Assembly (NCBI GenBank): GCA_028877005.1
Contig: JAGWPI010000349.1
Coordinates: forward strand, 1-12,964
Length of the DNA stretch: 12,964 nucleotides
Direction of reading: 5' to 3'
Source of the DNA: Bacteroidota bacterium
GTDB lineage: Bacteria; Bacteroidota; Bacteroidia; Chitinophagales; Chitinophagaceae
Position 1 is the stretch's first letter; every line of letters begins with the position of its first letter. Both the position numbers and the translations under genes were made by a program. Under the pieces are notes generated by a model. It was given only the letters and a program-made list of their open reading frames with translations. It was not told where the DNA came from and ran no database searches. This document shows positions 1-8,200 of the stretch, piece after piece.

Positions 1-306
1 AATCTGAAAACCATAGAAACATCTTGCTTCAGGTAATTGTACTTCACTCATGAAGTTAACTGCCAAGTTTTCATTTACAATACCATCACTGGCTGCAAAA
101 AAAGCTAGAATATGTGATATAAAATGTCTTTCGCCGTCATTCATATTTTCCCAGTCTTTTAAATCGGCACTTAAATCAATTTCTTCTGCTGTCCAAAAAC
201 TAGCTTCATGTTGTTTATACTTTTCCCATATGGCCGGGTAGTTAATGGGCAGAATTACAAAACGGTCTTTGTTTTCTTTTAATAAAATTTCATCACTACT
301 AATCAT
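1..306 (-). CDS. nrdB: Class Ia ribonucleotide reductase, beta (R2) subunit; 5' part only
   Basis: The first 102 codons are present; the rest lies left of the window. R2 houses the di-iron/tyrosyl-radical cofactor that drives reduction of ribonucleotides to deoxyribonucleotides together with NrdA. Visible: [13 protein letters not shown] (residues 34-46), whose W38 matches the radical-transfer tryptophan of R2 proteins; [20 protein letters not shown] (59-78), whose D74 aligns with the first iron-ligand aspartate; and EARCFYGFQ (93-101) just before the next ligand helix. These match the eukaryote-like NrdB group common in Bacteroidota. The other iron ligands and the radical tyrosine are outside the window. 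The ATG at 304-306 follows an A-rich leader (AAAACAAAAAAATTATACT) with no Shine-Dalgarno, normal for this phylum. A cobalamin riboswitch precedes it, so B12 control is expected. nrdA probably lies further left (inference). Confidence 0.95.
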   Translation of the reverse strand, partial: MISSDEILLKENKDRFVILPINYPAIWEKYKQHEASFWTAEEIDLSADLKDWENMNDGERHFISHILAFFAASDGIVNENLAVNFMSEVQLPEARCFYGFQI

Positions 307-390
307 AGTATAATTTTTTTGTTTTATGAATGTTCAGTGCTGAAGGGGTGAATAGGTATAAAACCGTTACGTAATATACACAACTAACCC

Positions 391-407
391 GCTTTTCGCC
401 CGAAAGC
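391..407 (-). promoter_or_regulatory. Leader hairpin, probable riboswitch L13 partner (expression platform)
   Basis: On the minus strand, GCTTT/AAAGC form a 5-bp stem around the loop CGGGCGA. The loop's CGGG (402-399) is exactly complementary to CCCG (529-526) in the L5 loop of the adjacent aptamer. In cobalamin riboswitches an L5-L13 kissing interaction is the switching element, and L13 sits just 3' of P1, as here (14 nt downstream). Pairing seen directly; role inferred from family knowledge. Confidence 0.65.
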
Positions 408-421
408 TTTGCATTGGTTTT

Positions 422-588
422 GGTCTAAGGCAGGTCTTCTGACTTCCCATTGCTTTGGCACCTTCCCATTTCTTTGAGAAACAGTGGTATGTATAGCCAA
501 AACATGTGTAATTGGGTAACAGCTACGGGGATAGTTCAGGATTTACACCTGATTCCCTATTTTTTCCATGTATAGGAAACCCTAAACC
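422..588 (-). promoter_or_regulatory. Cobalamin (B12) riboswitch upstream of nrdB
   Basis: Read on the minus strand, this leader has the hallmarks of a cobalamin aptamer in order: closing stem P1 (GGTTTAGG at 588-581 pairs with CCTTAGACC at 430-422, two G-U wobbles); AATAGGGAATCAGG; a P4-like hairpin TCAGG/CCTGA; the L5-type loop TATCCCCGTAGCTG; CCACTG; a stem GTTTC/GAAAT; TTTGGC/GCCAAA; a second GGGAAG; and the B12 box AGTCAGAAGACCTGCC (444-429). It lies 115 nt upstream of the nrdB start on the same strand, so it should be part of the nrdB mRNA. I see no obvious U-tract terminator between aptamer and start codon, so control of translation is more likely than attenuation. Known precedent: B12 riboswitches on class Ia nrdAB in genomes that also carry B12-dependent NrdJ. 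Confidence 0.93.
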
Positions 589-600
589 GAGCAGCAAAAT

Positions 601-811
601 AGTTAAGCTTATCGTTACTTGGTAAAATTGTTATTAACCTCCTGTTGAAAACATCTTTTTTCTAGAACAAAAAAATATATATAGAAGATTTTTTCTCATA
701 TTTTCATCATACAAAGGGATGATTTTTTTACAATCATTTGCATGTGTGGAAGTAAAGTGAAAAAATAAATTAATTTTTTTTTGGTAATAATTGGTTCTTT
801 TAATAAAGGGT
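601..811. other. A/T-rich intergenic stretch upstream of the nrdB riboswitch
   Basis: This must hold the nrdB promoter and the end of the lipoprotein transcript, but I find neither with confidence. The minus strand has a degenerate CTATTTTG at 602-595, a few bases before the aptamer's P1, with no clear TTG -33 element. An A/T-only inverted repeat (AAAAAATAAATTAATTTTTT, near 760-780) could end transcription weakly. No ORF or RNA gene seen. Confidence 0.5.
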
Positions 812-1399
812 TTAGGTAGATAATGAAAAATGTAAAGATTCGCCTATTTTTTTAAGTTGTGTTGCTGTAACTGATGTGGATTGAAGATGAATTAATAACC
901 TATTATTGGCTAAAAAAGTTAATTCATATTTGTTATTGTTTTTTTGATGGGTCTCTATTGCCTTTTTTTCCATAAAATCAATAGTTCTGGTATATCCCTC
1001 TTCTGTTGCTAACTGTATATTTAATTTGGATAGATAATGTAAAGAATATAGCTCTGCACCGGCATTACCTGCACAATCAAAAATGATTATTTTTATGGTT
1101 TGAGTAGCGTTTTTATTTTGGTATAGAGCTTCTGCCGAAGAGAAACCCATTATGTTATTGGTCTGAAAGTTGTTGATTTTAAACAAGCCTATTTGTAATG
1201 GAAGTAATGTTTTAAGTTGATAGCTGGTAAGTGGCGTTAATTTTTTTAATGCATTAATTTTCTGTTCTATGTTATAGGTGTCGCTCTTATTTACTATCTT
1301 TTTATTGCTGTTATTCGTAGAGAAGCCAGTATTAGGCTGGTTGTTGCAAGCCATTAATATTTTTGCTAAAATGACAAAAACAAACATTTTTTTGATCAT
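812..1399 (-). CDS. Orphan lipoprotein of unknown function
   Basis: A 195-residue protein I do not recognise. The N-terminus is a type II signal peptide: MIKK, a hydrophobic stretch, and the lipobox LMAC with the acylated cysteine at residue 18. A lysine (K13) interrupts the hydrophobic core, which is unusual but tolerated. After a Ser/Asn/Lys-rich linker (about 20-45), the rest alternates beta-like and charged segments (IKIIIFDCAGNAGAELY at about 102-118), suggesting a small periplasmic alpha/beta domain. There is no catalytic motif I can name. It lies 64 nt downstream of the methyltransferase on the same strand, so it may be the last gene of a trxA-led transcript, although a TAnnTTTG box just upstream (1420-1427) offers its own promoter. 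The start ATG is preceded by GAGGAAG and the palindrome AAGAATTCTT. Real gene likely; function unknown. Confidence 0.75.
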   Translation of the reverse strand: MIKKMFVFVILAKILMACNNQPNTGFSTNNSNKKIVNKSDTYNIEQKINALKKLTPLTSYQLKTLLPLQIGLFKINNFQTNNIMGFSSAEALYQNKNATQTIKIIIFDCAGNAGAELYSLHYLSKLNIQLATEEGYTRTIDFMEKKAIETHQKNNNKYELTFLANNRLLIHLQSTSVTATQLKKIGESLHFSLST

Positions 1400-1419
1400 A
1401 AGAATTCTTCCTCACGCAT

Positions 1420-1427
1420 CAAAAATA
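1420..1427 (-). promoter_or_regulatory. Possible -7 box for the lipoprotein gene
   Basis: TATTTTTG on the minus strand matches the Bacteroidota -7 consensus TAnnTTTG and would give a start of transcription about 17 nt before the lipoprotein ATG. No TTG -33 element is evident at the usual distance, so this is a weak call. Confidence 0.35.
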
Positions 1428-1463
1428 CTGCTTGTAACTGGGTATTTGTAGGTTATAGAATAA

Positions 1464-2060
1464 TTACAACTTTTGGGCTATTAATCTTAAAACGTCTGCT
1501 TCACCTGAATGAAATTTTCCCTCAGAAAGCATGATTTGTTTTTGACCGCAACTAATAATATGTAATAACTGAAAGTCTGCGCATAAGCTAGGCGCATCAT
1601 ACAATAAATTTGGATCTGTGGGGCCACCACTTTTATGCAGTATTTGTTCTTTGCTAAATGCTTCTATAACAAGATATCCACCCGGTTTTATAGCTTCCAC
1701 AACTTTTGCATGAAAACTTTTTCTTAATGGCTCAGGTAAGTGCACATAAATTAAGGCAACAGCATCATATTGTTTATTGGGTATAAAGTTGCCAATATCT
1801 TGCACTTCATATTGAATTTTTACACCTAATTTTTTAGCTCTTTGCAGTGCTTTTTCTTTTGCAACTACACTATAATCAAATGCATTAACGGTCCACCCTT
1901 GCTGTGCAGCGTAAATGGCATTTCTTCCTTCACCTTCAGCCGGTAATAAAATTGTACCCGGTTTATTATTATCTATGAATGATTTTAAAAACTGATTGGG
2001 TTCAAACCCATAAACCGACTCATGTTCCGCATAACGTTTGTCCCAAAAGTTTGTTAACAT
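1464..2060 (-). CDS. Class I SAM-dependent methyltransferase, TehB/TPMT-like
   Basis: A Rossmann-fold methyltransferase of about 198 residues. Numbered from the MLTNFWDKRY start at 2060: N-terminal FWDKRYAEHESVYGFEPN (5-22), typical of the TehB/thiopurine-methyltransferase-like group that acts on small soft nucleophiles; SAM motif I ILLPAEGEGRNA (37-48), with PAEGEGRN replacing the common GxGxG; acidic end of beta-2 FDYS (D62); VQD (D88); motif IV DAVALIYVHLPEP (about 98-110); and KPGGYLVIEAFS. Full length for the family. An ATG two codons upstream (2066) is also possible; I prefer 2060 because homologues usually begin just before the FWDKRY-like segment. It lies 68 nt downstream of trxA on the same strand. 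In this setting a role in methylating a toxic thiol, sulfide or chalcogen is conceivable, but the substrate cannot be read from the sequence. Confidence 0.85.
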   Translation of the reverse strand: MLTNFWDKRYAEHESVYGFEPNQFLKSFIDNNKPGTILLPAEGEGRNAIYAAQQGWTVNAFDYSVVAKEKALQRAKKLGVKIQYEVQDIGNFIPNKQYDAVALIYVHLPEPLRKSFHAKVVEAIKPGGYLVIEAFSKEQILHKSGGPTDPNLLYDAPSLCADFQLLHIISCGQKQIMLSEGKFHSGEADVLRLIAQKL

Positions 2061-2134
2061 AATCATTATTTTTTTATATATTTAAATAAATAATAAAATC
2101 GGGTACAAATATTAATTGTATCTCTTTTTACAAT

Positions 2135-2515
2135 TTATTTTTCTTTTTCTACTTTTTCTACCGGAAGTAATTCTTCATCAATTACTTGTTTAAATACTTT
2201 TTTTGGTAAAGCGCCGGGTTGCATCATAGGCTGACCTTCAGCCGGAATAAATAAAAATGTAGGTATGCTTTGAATGCCAAAAACAGCTGCTAATTCTTGT
2301 TCTTTTTCTGTGTCTACTTTATATATATTTAATTTGCCTTCATACTCGCTAGATAATTCTTCTAATACCGGGGCCACCATTTTGCATGGTCCACACCAAT
2401 CGGCATAAAAATCAATAATAGCAGGTAATTTGCCATTGTATTTCCATTCTTGTTCCTTCGTATAATCAAAAACAAGGTCTTTAAATTCTTGAGTAGTTAA
2501 ATGTTTTGTTGCCAT
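2135..2515 (-). CDS. trxA: Thioredoxin
   Basis: A 126-residue cytoplasmic thioredoxin: no signal peptide, redox motif WCGPC at 40-44 inside DFYADWCGPCKMVAP, buried D35, cis-proline P85 in SIPTFLFIP, and VDTEKEQELAAVFGI (67-81) in the expected place. It reduces disulfides, and thioredoxins also reduce protein persulfides. The ~20-residue N-terminal extension and the charged C-terminal tail (PVEKVEKEK) are common in Bacteroidota thioredoxins. The ATG at 2513-2515 follows an A-rich leader. It heads a leftward gene series with the methyltransferase and lipoprotein, and it is divergent from the RND efflux operon, with which it shares a matched pair of Crp/Fnr-type sites. That layout suggests stress-regulated rather than purely housekeeping expression (inference). 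Confidence 0.95.
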   Translation of the reverse strand: MATKHLTTQEFKDLVFDYTKEQEWKYNGKLPAIIDFYADWCGPCKMVAPVLEELSSEYEGKLNIYKVDTEKEQELAAVFGIQSIPTFLFIPAEGQPMMQPGALPKKVFKQVIDEELLPVEKVEKEK

Positions 2516-2529
2516 TGTAAAGTTTTATT

Positions 2530-2573
2530 CAAAAGTATGTCCAAAATATGGCTTGTTTAGTGATGTTTATCAC
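2530..2573 (-). promoter_or_regulatory. trxA promoter: Crp/Fnr-type site plus TAnnTTTG box
   Basis: GTGA-TGTTTA-TCAC at 2560-2573 is a perfect Crp/Fnr-family palindrome centred at 2566.5. The -7 box TACTTTTG (minus strand, 2537-2530) is centred 33 bp downstream. If -7 is counted from transcription start, the site centre falls near -40, the class II activator position that overlaps the -33 element. No TTG -33 is present, consistent with activator dependence. Predicted transcription start is about 2526, giving a short leader to the ATG at 2515. Confidence 0.65.
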
Positions 2574-2639
2574 AAACTAAATTGTTTTTTTTCTTGTGTT
2601 GATAATTGCATTTTGTAGAAGTGAATCGGTTTTTTTTGG

Positions 2640-2683
2640 GTGATATATGTCACAATGCAGCATAAATGGGTAGGGTAGTTTTG
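2640..2683 (+). promoter_or_regulatory. Efflux-operon promoter: Crp/Fnr-type site plus TAnnTTTG box
   Basis: GTGA-TATATG-TCAC at 2640-2653 is a second perfect Crp/Fnr-type palindrome centred at 2646.5. The -7 box TAGTTTTG (2676-2683) is centred 33 bp downstream, exactly the spacing found for the trxA promoter in the opposite direction. Predicted transcription start is near 2687, so the operon's first gene must start at 2699 or 2711, not at the ATG at 2666. The two sites lie 80 bp apart, centre to centre. Confidence 0.65.
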
Positions 2684-2710
2684 CATCAAATTTTTAACAT
2701 GATGCTAAGA

Positions 2711-4042
2711 ATGAAAAGAAAGAATGTTTTAAATGTAGCTATTGGCGTATGTTTTATGCTGTTACAGCAATCTATTATTGCACAGGATAGTACGCAAAAT
2801 TTAACATTAGCAGATGCTATTAACAGAGCCGAAGCCAATAATAAATCAGTACAGTTGGCAGGCATTGATGAACAAATTGCACAAAGTAATTACAAGCAAA
2901 CTAATGCTATTTTTTTACCACAAGTAGGCATGTCATATACGGCTATGAGCACCAATAATCCTTTGAATGCCTTTGGTTTTAAATTACAACAGAAAAGTAT
3001 TACACAGGCAGATTTTAATCCTGATTTATTAAATCATCCTTCCGGAACACCCGACTTTTCAACTCAGTTATCTGTTCAACAACCTATTGTTAATTTAGAT
3101 ATGTTGTACATGCGAAAAGGGGCTGCAAAACAAGTTGAATTATATCAATTTAAAACAAAACGTACCAAAGAATATGTTACTTATGAAGTACAAAAGGCTT
3201 ATTTGCAATTGCAGTTAGCTTATGACGCAGTAAAAGTTTTAGAAGAAGCGGCACAAACTGCTCATGCCATGTATCAGCTTACTCAAAATTATTTTAATCA
3301 GGGGTTGGTTCAAAAATCAGATGTACTAAATGCACAAGTGCACGAAAGCATGGTAACTACAAACTTGGCAAATGCCAAAAACAATATAAAAAATGCAAGT
3401 GATTATTTGAGTTTTTTAATGGGAACGCCCACCGGTGTGGTATATACTATTACTGATAAAATTGATGATGATACCAATATAACAGACACTACTGCTAAAG
3501 TGCCAGAAGCAAGAGCAGACTTTATGGCAATGAAAACTGCAATTGAAGCTAGCAAGCTAATGATTAAAAGCAGTAAAATGAGCTATTTACCAAAGTTAAA
3601 TGCTTTTGGAAACTATCAATTAAATGACAGTAGGATGTTGGGTTTTGGGGCTAATGCCTATTTAGCCGGCATACAACTTTCATGGAACATATTTAATGGT
3701 AATACTACTAAAAATATCATTACTACTAAAACATTAGAACGCAATAAATTAGAACAAGCGTTTATGCAACAAAAAGATCAAAGTCAGTTAGAGTTAAATA
3801 AAACAATTCGCGATTTACAAAATGCTCGTTTTGAAATTAAACAACAACAAACAGCTATTGAACAAGCTGCCGAAGCATTGCGCATTTTACAAAACAGATA
3901 CCAACAAGGTTTAGTAAAAACAACCGATGTGCTAATGGCCGAAACTCAATTGGCACAACAAAAATTAGGATTAGCACAAGCAGCTTTTACATATCATTCA
4001 ACACGTGCATATATACAATTTTTAACTGCAACCACTCATTAA
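2711..4042 (+). CDS. TolC-family outer-membrane efflux protein
   Basis: The outer-membrane channel of a tripartite pump, about 443 residues. From the ATG at 2711 it has a clean signal peptide (MKRKNVLN, hydrophobic core, likely cleavage after SIIAQ), then the OEP repeat pattern twice: NLTLADAINRAEANNKS near the mature N-terminus, long coiled-coil helices rich in Q, A and N (for example EEAAQTAHAMYQLTQNYFNQ), the GLVQKSDVLNAQ turn, and the second-half equivalent RYQQGLVKTTDVLMAETQLA (about 394-413). The ORF can be extended to an ATG at 2666, but that would place the -7 box inside the coding region and bury the signal peptide 15 residues in, so 2711 (or 2699) is preferred. First gene of a plus-strand operon; the adaptor starts 20 nt after its stop codon. 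Confidence 0.92.
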   Translation: MKRKNVLNVAIGVCFMLLQQSIIAQDSTQNLTLADAINRAEANNKSVQLAGIDEQIAQSNYKQTNAIFLPQVGMSYTAMSTNNPLNAFGFKLQQKSITQADFNPDLLNHPSGTPDFSTQLSVQQPIVNLDMLYMRKGAAKQVELYQFKTKRTKEYVTYEVQKAYLQLQLAYDAVKVLEEAAQTAHAMYQLTQNYFNQGLVQKSDVLNAQVHESMVTTNLANAKNNIKNASDYLSFLMGTPTGVVYTITDKIDDDTNITDTTAKVPEARADFMAMKTAIEASKLMIKSSKMSYLPKLNAFGNYQLNDSRMLGFGANAYLAGIQLSWNIFNGNTTKNIITTKTLERNKLEQAFMQQKDQSQLELNKTIRDLQNARFEIKQQQTAIEQAAEALRILQNRYQQGLVKTTDVLMAETQLAQQKLGLAQAAFTYHSTRAYIQFLTATTH

Positions 4043-4062
4043 TCAACAAATTAAAAAAGGCT

Positions 4063-5169
4063 ATGAATAAAAATGTAAAAACTATTACCGTTATGTTGGC
4101 TATAACAGGCATTATGTTATCAGCTTGTTCATCAAATGAAAAAAAGGCAGATACTACTACAGTTGTTACTCCTGTTGAAGTAAAATTGGCAATGCCTAAC
4201 GCAACGGCTCAGAATGCTTTAAGCTTAGGAGGACAAATAGAAGCTGTGCAAAGTGCCAATATCAGTACACGTGTTATGGGATACATAACTTCCATGAAAG
4301 TAAAAGTAGGCGATCATGTTTCTCAAGGCCAATTATTGGCCACCATAAGCAATCAAGATATTTTGGCTAAAAGAGCACAAGCTGATGCTATGATTTCTGA
4401 GGCAGAAGCAGCTTTAAAAAATGCACAAAAAGATTATGATAGATTTACAGCACTATACCAGCAACAAAGTGCTTCTGCTAAGGAGTTAGATAATGTTACC
4501 CTGCAATTCAATGCTGCCAAATCAAGAGTAGATGCTGCTAAGCAAATGCGTAATGAAGTAAATGCGATGTTGGCATATACCAACTTAACAGCGCCATTTA
4601 GTGGTGTGGTTACACAAAAAATGGCTGATGCCGGTAGTATGGCTAATCCTGGCATGCCACTGTTAACTATTGAAAAATCTGGCAGTTTTCAAGTAAGTAT
4701 TGCAGTGCCTGAATCGCAAATTAATAATGTGCATATGGGTAACGTTGTACCACTTTATATTCAAGCTATTAATAAAAATTTAAAAGGTACTGTTACTCAA
4801 ATTAGTCAAAGTTCACAGTATACCGGAGGGCAGTATATAGTTAAAGTTGCTATTCCTGAAAATGAAAAAAATGGTTTATATGCAGGTATGTATGTAACTG
4901 CACAGCTGCCAATTAAGGCATTAGTCAATACGGTTAGTACAGTAAGTGATGCAGTAATGGTGCCTGTTTCTGCAATATTTTATAAAGATGATTTAACGGG
5001 TTTATACACCGTTTCGGCCAATCATACAGCATTATTGCGTTGGGTGCGTTTGGGTAAACAAATTGGAAATGATGTAGAGGTATTATCCGGCTTAGGGAAA
5101 GACGAATCCTTTATAGTGAGTGCCAACGGAAAATTAGCAGACGGGGTACCTATTAAAGAAATGAAATAA
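4063..5169 (+). CDS. RND efflux periplasmic adaptor (HlyD/AcrA-type membrane fusion protein), lipoprotein
   Basis: A 368-residue adaptor that bridges the inner-membrane pump and the TolC-like channel. The signal peptide ends in the lipobox LSAC (C22), so it should be lipid-anchored. Domain order is standard: first half of the lipoyl domain around MKVKVGDHVSQGQLLATI (about 78-95), an alpha-hairpin coiled coil (about 104-166, Ala/Gln/Lys-rich), the second lipoyl half LTAPFSGVVTQKMADAGSMA (about 174-193), a beta-barrel with FQVSIAVPESQINNVHMG, and a membrane-proximal domain ending near VEVLSGLGKDESFIV. No His/Met-rich metal-binding extension like that of CusB is visible, so it looks like an organic-substrate (HAE-type) adaptor rather than a heavy-metal one. 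Sits 20 nt after the TolC gene and 69 nt before the pump gene. Confidence 0.93.
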   Translation: MNKNVKTITVMLAITGIMLSACSSNEKKADTTTVVTPVEVKLAMPNATAQNALSLGGQIEAVQSANISTRVMGYITSMKVKVGDHVSQGQLLATISNQDILAKRAQADAMISEAEAALKNAQKDYDRFTALYQQQSASAKELDNVTLQFNAAKSRVDAAKQMRNEVNAMLAYTNLTAPFSGVVTQKMADAGSMANPGMPLLTIEKSGSFQVSIAVPESQINNVHMGNVVPLYIQAINKNLKGTVTQISQSSQYTGGQYIVKVAIPENEKNGLYAGMYVTAQLPIKALVNTVSTVSDAVMVPVSAIFYKDDLTGLYTVSANHTALLRWVRLGKQIGNDVEVLSGLGKDESFIVSANGKLADGVPIKEMK

Positions 5170-5196
5170 ATTTTAAAAAAATTGCATGATATAGTT

Positions 5197-5210
5197 AGCA
5201 TTATAATGCT
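5197..5210 (+). repeat. Perfect 14-bp palindrome between adaptor and pump genes
   Basis: AGCATTATAATGCT reads the same on both strands; in RNA the flanking bases add a U-G and a U-A pair (5195-5212). It lies in the longest gap of the operon (69 nt). It could be a hairpin that affects mRNA processing between adaptor and pump, or an operator. No U-tract follows, so it is not a terminator. Confidence 0.45.
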
Positions 5211-5238
5211 GATATTTTAAACGATTAGAAAAATTATT

Positions 5239-8200
5239 ATGGAAAAAGGATTTGCGGGAAATATTGCCAAAGCATTTATTCAGAGTAAACTTACTATTCT
5301 GCTAATGATTGCTTTTTTACTGATAGGTGCTTACAGTACTTATTTAATTCCGCGGGAAGAAGAGCCTCAAATTGAAGTGCCAATGGCCGATGTGTTGGTG
5401 GGTTTTCCAGGTGCTGAACCTAAGGAAGTAGAATCTAAAGTAACTGCGCCTTTAGAAAAGATTATTTCTAATGTAAAAGGGGTTGAATATGTTTATTCAA
5501 CTACTATGCAAGGTAGGGCTATGTTGATTGTACAATTTTATGTGGGTGAAGATGTAGAACGCTCTTTAGTAAAGTTGTATAATGAGTTAATGAAGAACAT
5601 GGATAAACTGCCACAGGGTGTTACATTACCACTGGTAAAAACCCGCGCTATTGATGATGTGCCTGTTTTGGGATTAACTTTATGGAGTAACCAATATGAT
5701 GATTATGCTTTACGGCAAATGGGTGAAGCCTTAACAAATGAAATTAAGAAAGTACCTGATGTTTCAGCTGTAAACATTATTGGGGGTAGAAGCAGAGTGG
5801 TAAAAGTATTGTTGAATAAAGATAAAATGGCCGAATATCATGTTGATTTTTTAAGCATAGCCAAGCAAATGCAAGGAGAAAATGCGCAATTAGCTTCCGG
5901 CACTTTAATAAAAAGCGATACGGCTTTTGCGGTAGAAACCGGTAACTTTTTAACCAATGCAGATGATGTTGCTAATTTAATCATCGGCACCAATCAGCAA
6001 CAACCTGTTTTCTTGCGTCAAGTGGCTAAGGTTGTGGATGGACCTGAAACACCTAGCCAATATGTGTATTTTGGTTATGGTAAAGCAGATACATCAAAAG
6101 ATAGCCGTTATGCTTCTGCTTACCCTGCAGTTACTTTATCTATTGCCAAAAAGAAAGGTGCGGATGCTATGCAGATTTCGGAAGAAATACTTTCTAAAAT
6201 CAACCATATTAAAAGTCAGTTAATTCCTGGTAATGTGCATGTAACCACTACACGTAACTATGGCGAAACGGCTTCTGAAAAAGTATCTGAATTGCTGTTT
6301 CACCTATTTATTGCCATTGTTGTAGTTACACTGTTTGTAATGTTGGCAATGGGTTGGCGTGGCGGACTAGTGGTGTTCTTATCAGTGCCGGTAACTTTTG
6401 CTTTAACCTTATTTGCCTATTATTTTCTGCATTACACACTAAATCGTATTACCTTATTTGCGTTGGTGTTTATTACGGGTATTGTGGTAGATGACTCTAT
6501 TATTATAGCAGAAAATATGCATCGACATTTTAAAATGAAACGTCTACCGCCTTTGCAAGCAGCTATTTATGCTATTAATGAAGTAGGTAATCCAACTATT
6601 TTAGCTACATTTACAGTTATTGCAGCGGTATTGCCCATGGCCTTTGTGTCTGGTTTAATGGGTCCTTATATGAGTCCTATGCCCATTGGTGCTTCTATTG
6701 CTATGATGCTTTCATTAATTGTAGCACTTACACTAACCCCTTATTTAGGTTATCTGTTTTTGCGTGAAAGAGAACATCATGGAAAAGAAAAACCACCCGT
6801 TGTACTTGAAAAAACAGGTATTTATAAAATTTATAAATCGTTTATCAATCCCATGCTGCAAACCAGATGGAAGCGTTGGGCATTCATGATTAGCATTGTT
6901 GTAATTCTTCTCGCATCAATGATGATGTTTTACACAAAGGCGGTTGCCGTTAAAATGCTGCCTTTTGATAATAAAAATGAATTTCAGGTAGTCATTGATA
7001 TGCCCGAGGGAAGTACATTAGAAAAAACTGCTGCTGTTACTAAAGAAATTGCCGAGTTTGTATCGCATCAGCCCATGGTAGAAAACTATCAGGAATACAT
7101 AGGCACAGCGGGACCTATTAGTTTTAACGGATTGGTTCGCCATTATGATTTTAGGAGAGGTGATAATATGGCTGATATACAAATAAATTTGGTAAAAAAA
7201 GAAGATCGTAAAGAACAAAGTCATGCCATAGCCAAAAGTATGCGTCCGGGTATTCAGGAAATTGCTAAAAAATATAATGCTAATGTAAAAATTGTAGAAG
7301 TGCCACCTGGTCCTCCGGTATTATCAACTTTAGTGGCCGAAGTGTATGGCCCTGATTATAGGCAACAAATTGCAATTGCCCGGCAAATTAAACAATTATT
7401 TACTAAAACACCTGATGTTGTAGATGTAGATTGGCGGGTAGAGCATGATCAGACAGAATATAAGTTTGATGTAGATAAAGAAAAGGCTATGCGTTATGGA
7501 ATTGCACCTGCTCAGGTAGTTGCTACCATGCATGCGGCTTTATCTAATAGCAATGTAGGTACCCTACATGTACCTTCTAGCTATGATCCTGTAAACATTT
7601 CGTTGCAATTAAGTGATGCTGATAAATCAGATATTAATGCTTTGAAAAATGTAAAAATTATTAATCAGCAAGGTATTGCCATACCTGTTGGCGATTTGGT
7701 TACTATTACTCGTGGGATTAAAGAAAAAAGCATTTACAGAAAAAATCAAAAACGTGTAGTATATGTAACAGCTGATATGGCAGGTAAATTAGAAAGTCCT
7801 TCTTATGCCATGAGTGATATATCTGACAAATTAAATACCATTCAATTACCGGCAGGTTATACTTTAAAAGAAGAATATACCCATGCACCTAAATTAGAAG
7901 ATCATTTTTCATTAAAATGGGATGGCGAATGGCAAATTACTTATGAAGTATTCCGCGATTTAGGCATTGCGTTTGTAGTAGTTATTTTGATTATTTATAT
8001 GTTGATAGTAGGATGGTTTCAAAATTTTACTGTTCCTATTATTATGCTTGCAGCTATACCACTGTCTTTAATCGGTATTATAATTGGCCATTGGATGATG
8101 GGTGCTTTCTTTACTGCCACTTCCATGATTGGTTTTATTGCCTTAGCCGGGGTAATGGTGCGCAACTCGGTATTGTTAATTGATTTTATCAATATTCGTT

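Noticed and set aside
50..241. Plus-strand reading frame opposite nrdB
   Set aside because: Shadow of the clearly conserved NrdB coding strand; no recognisable protein features.
595..602. CTATTTTG on the minus strand as the nrdB promoter -7 box just before the riboswitch
   Set aside because: Its position is attractive, but it differs from TAnnTTTG unless a base is skipped, and there is no TTG -33 element at the right distance.
2106..2113. AATATTTG on the minus strand as a separate promoter for the methyltransferase
   Set aside because: One mismatch to the -7 consensus and no -33 element; read-through from trxA explains expression as well.
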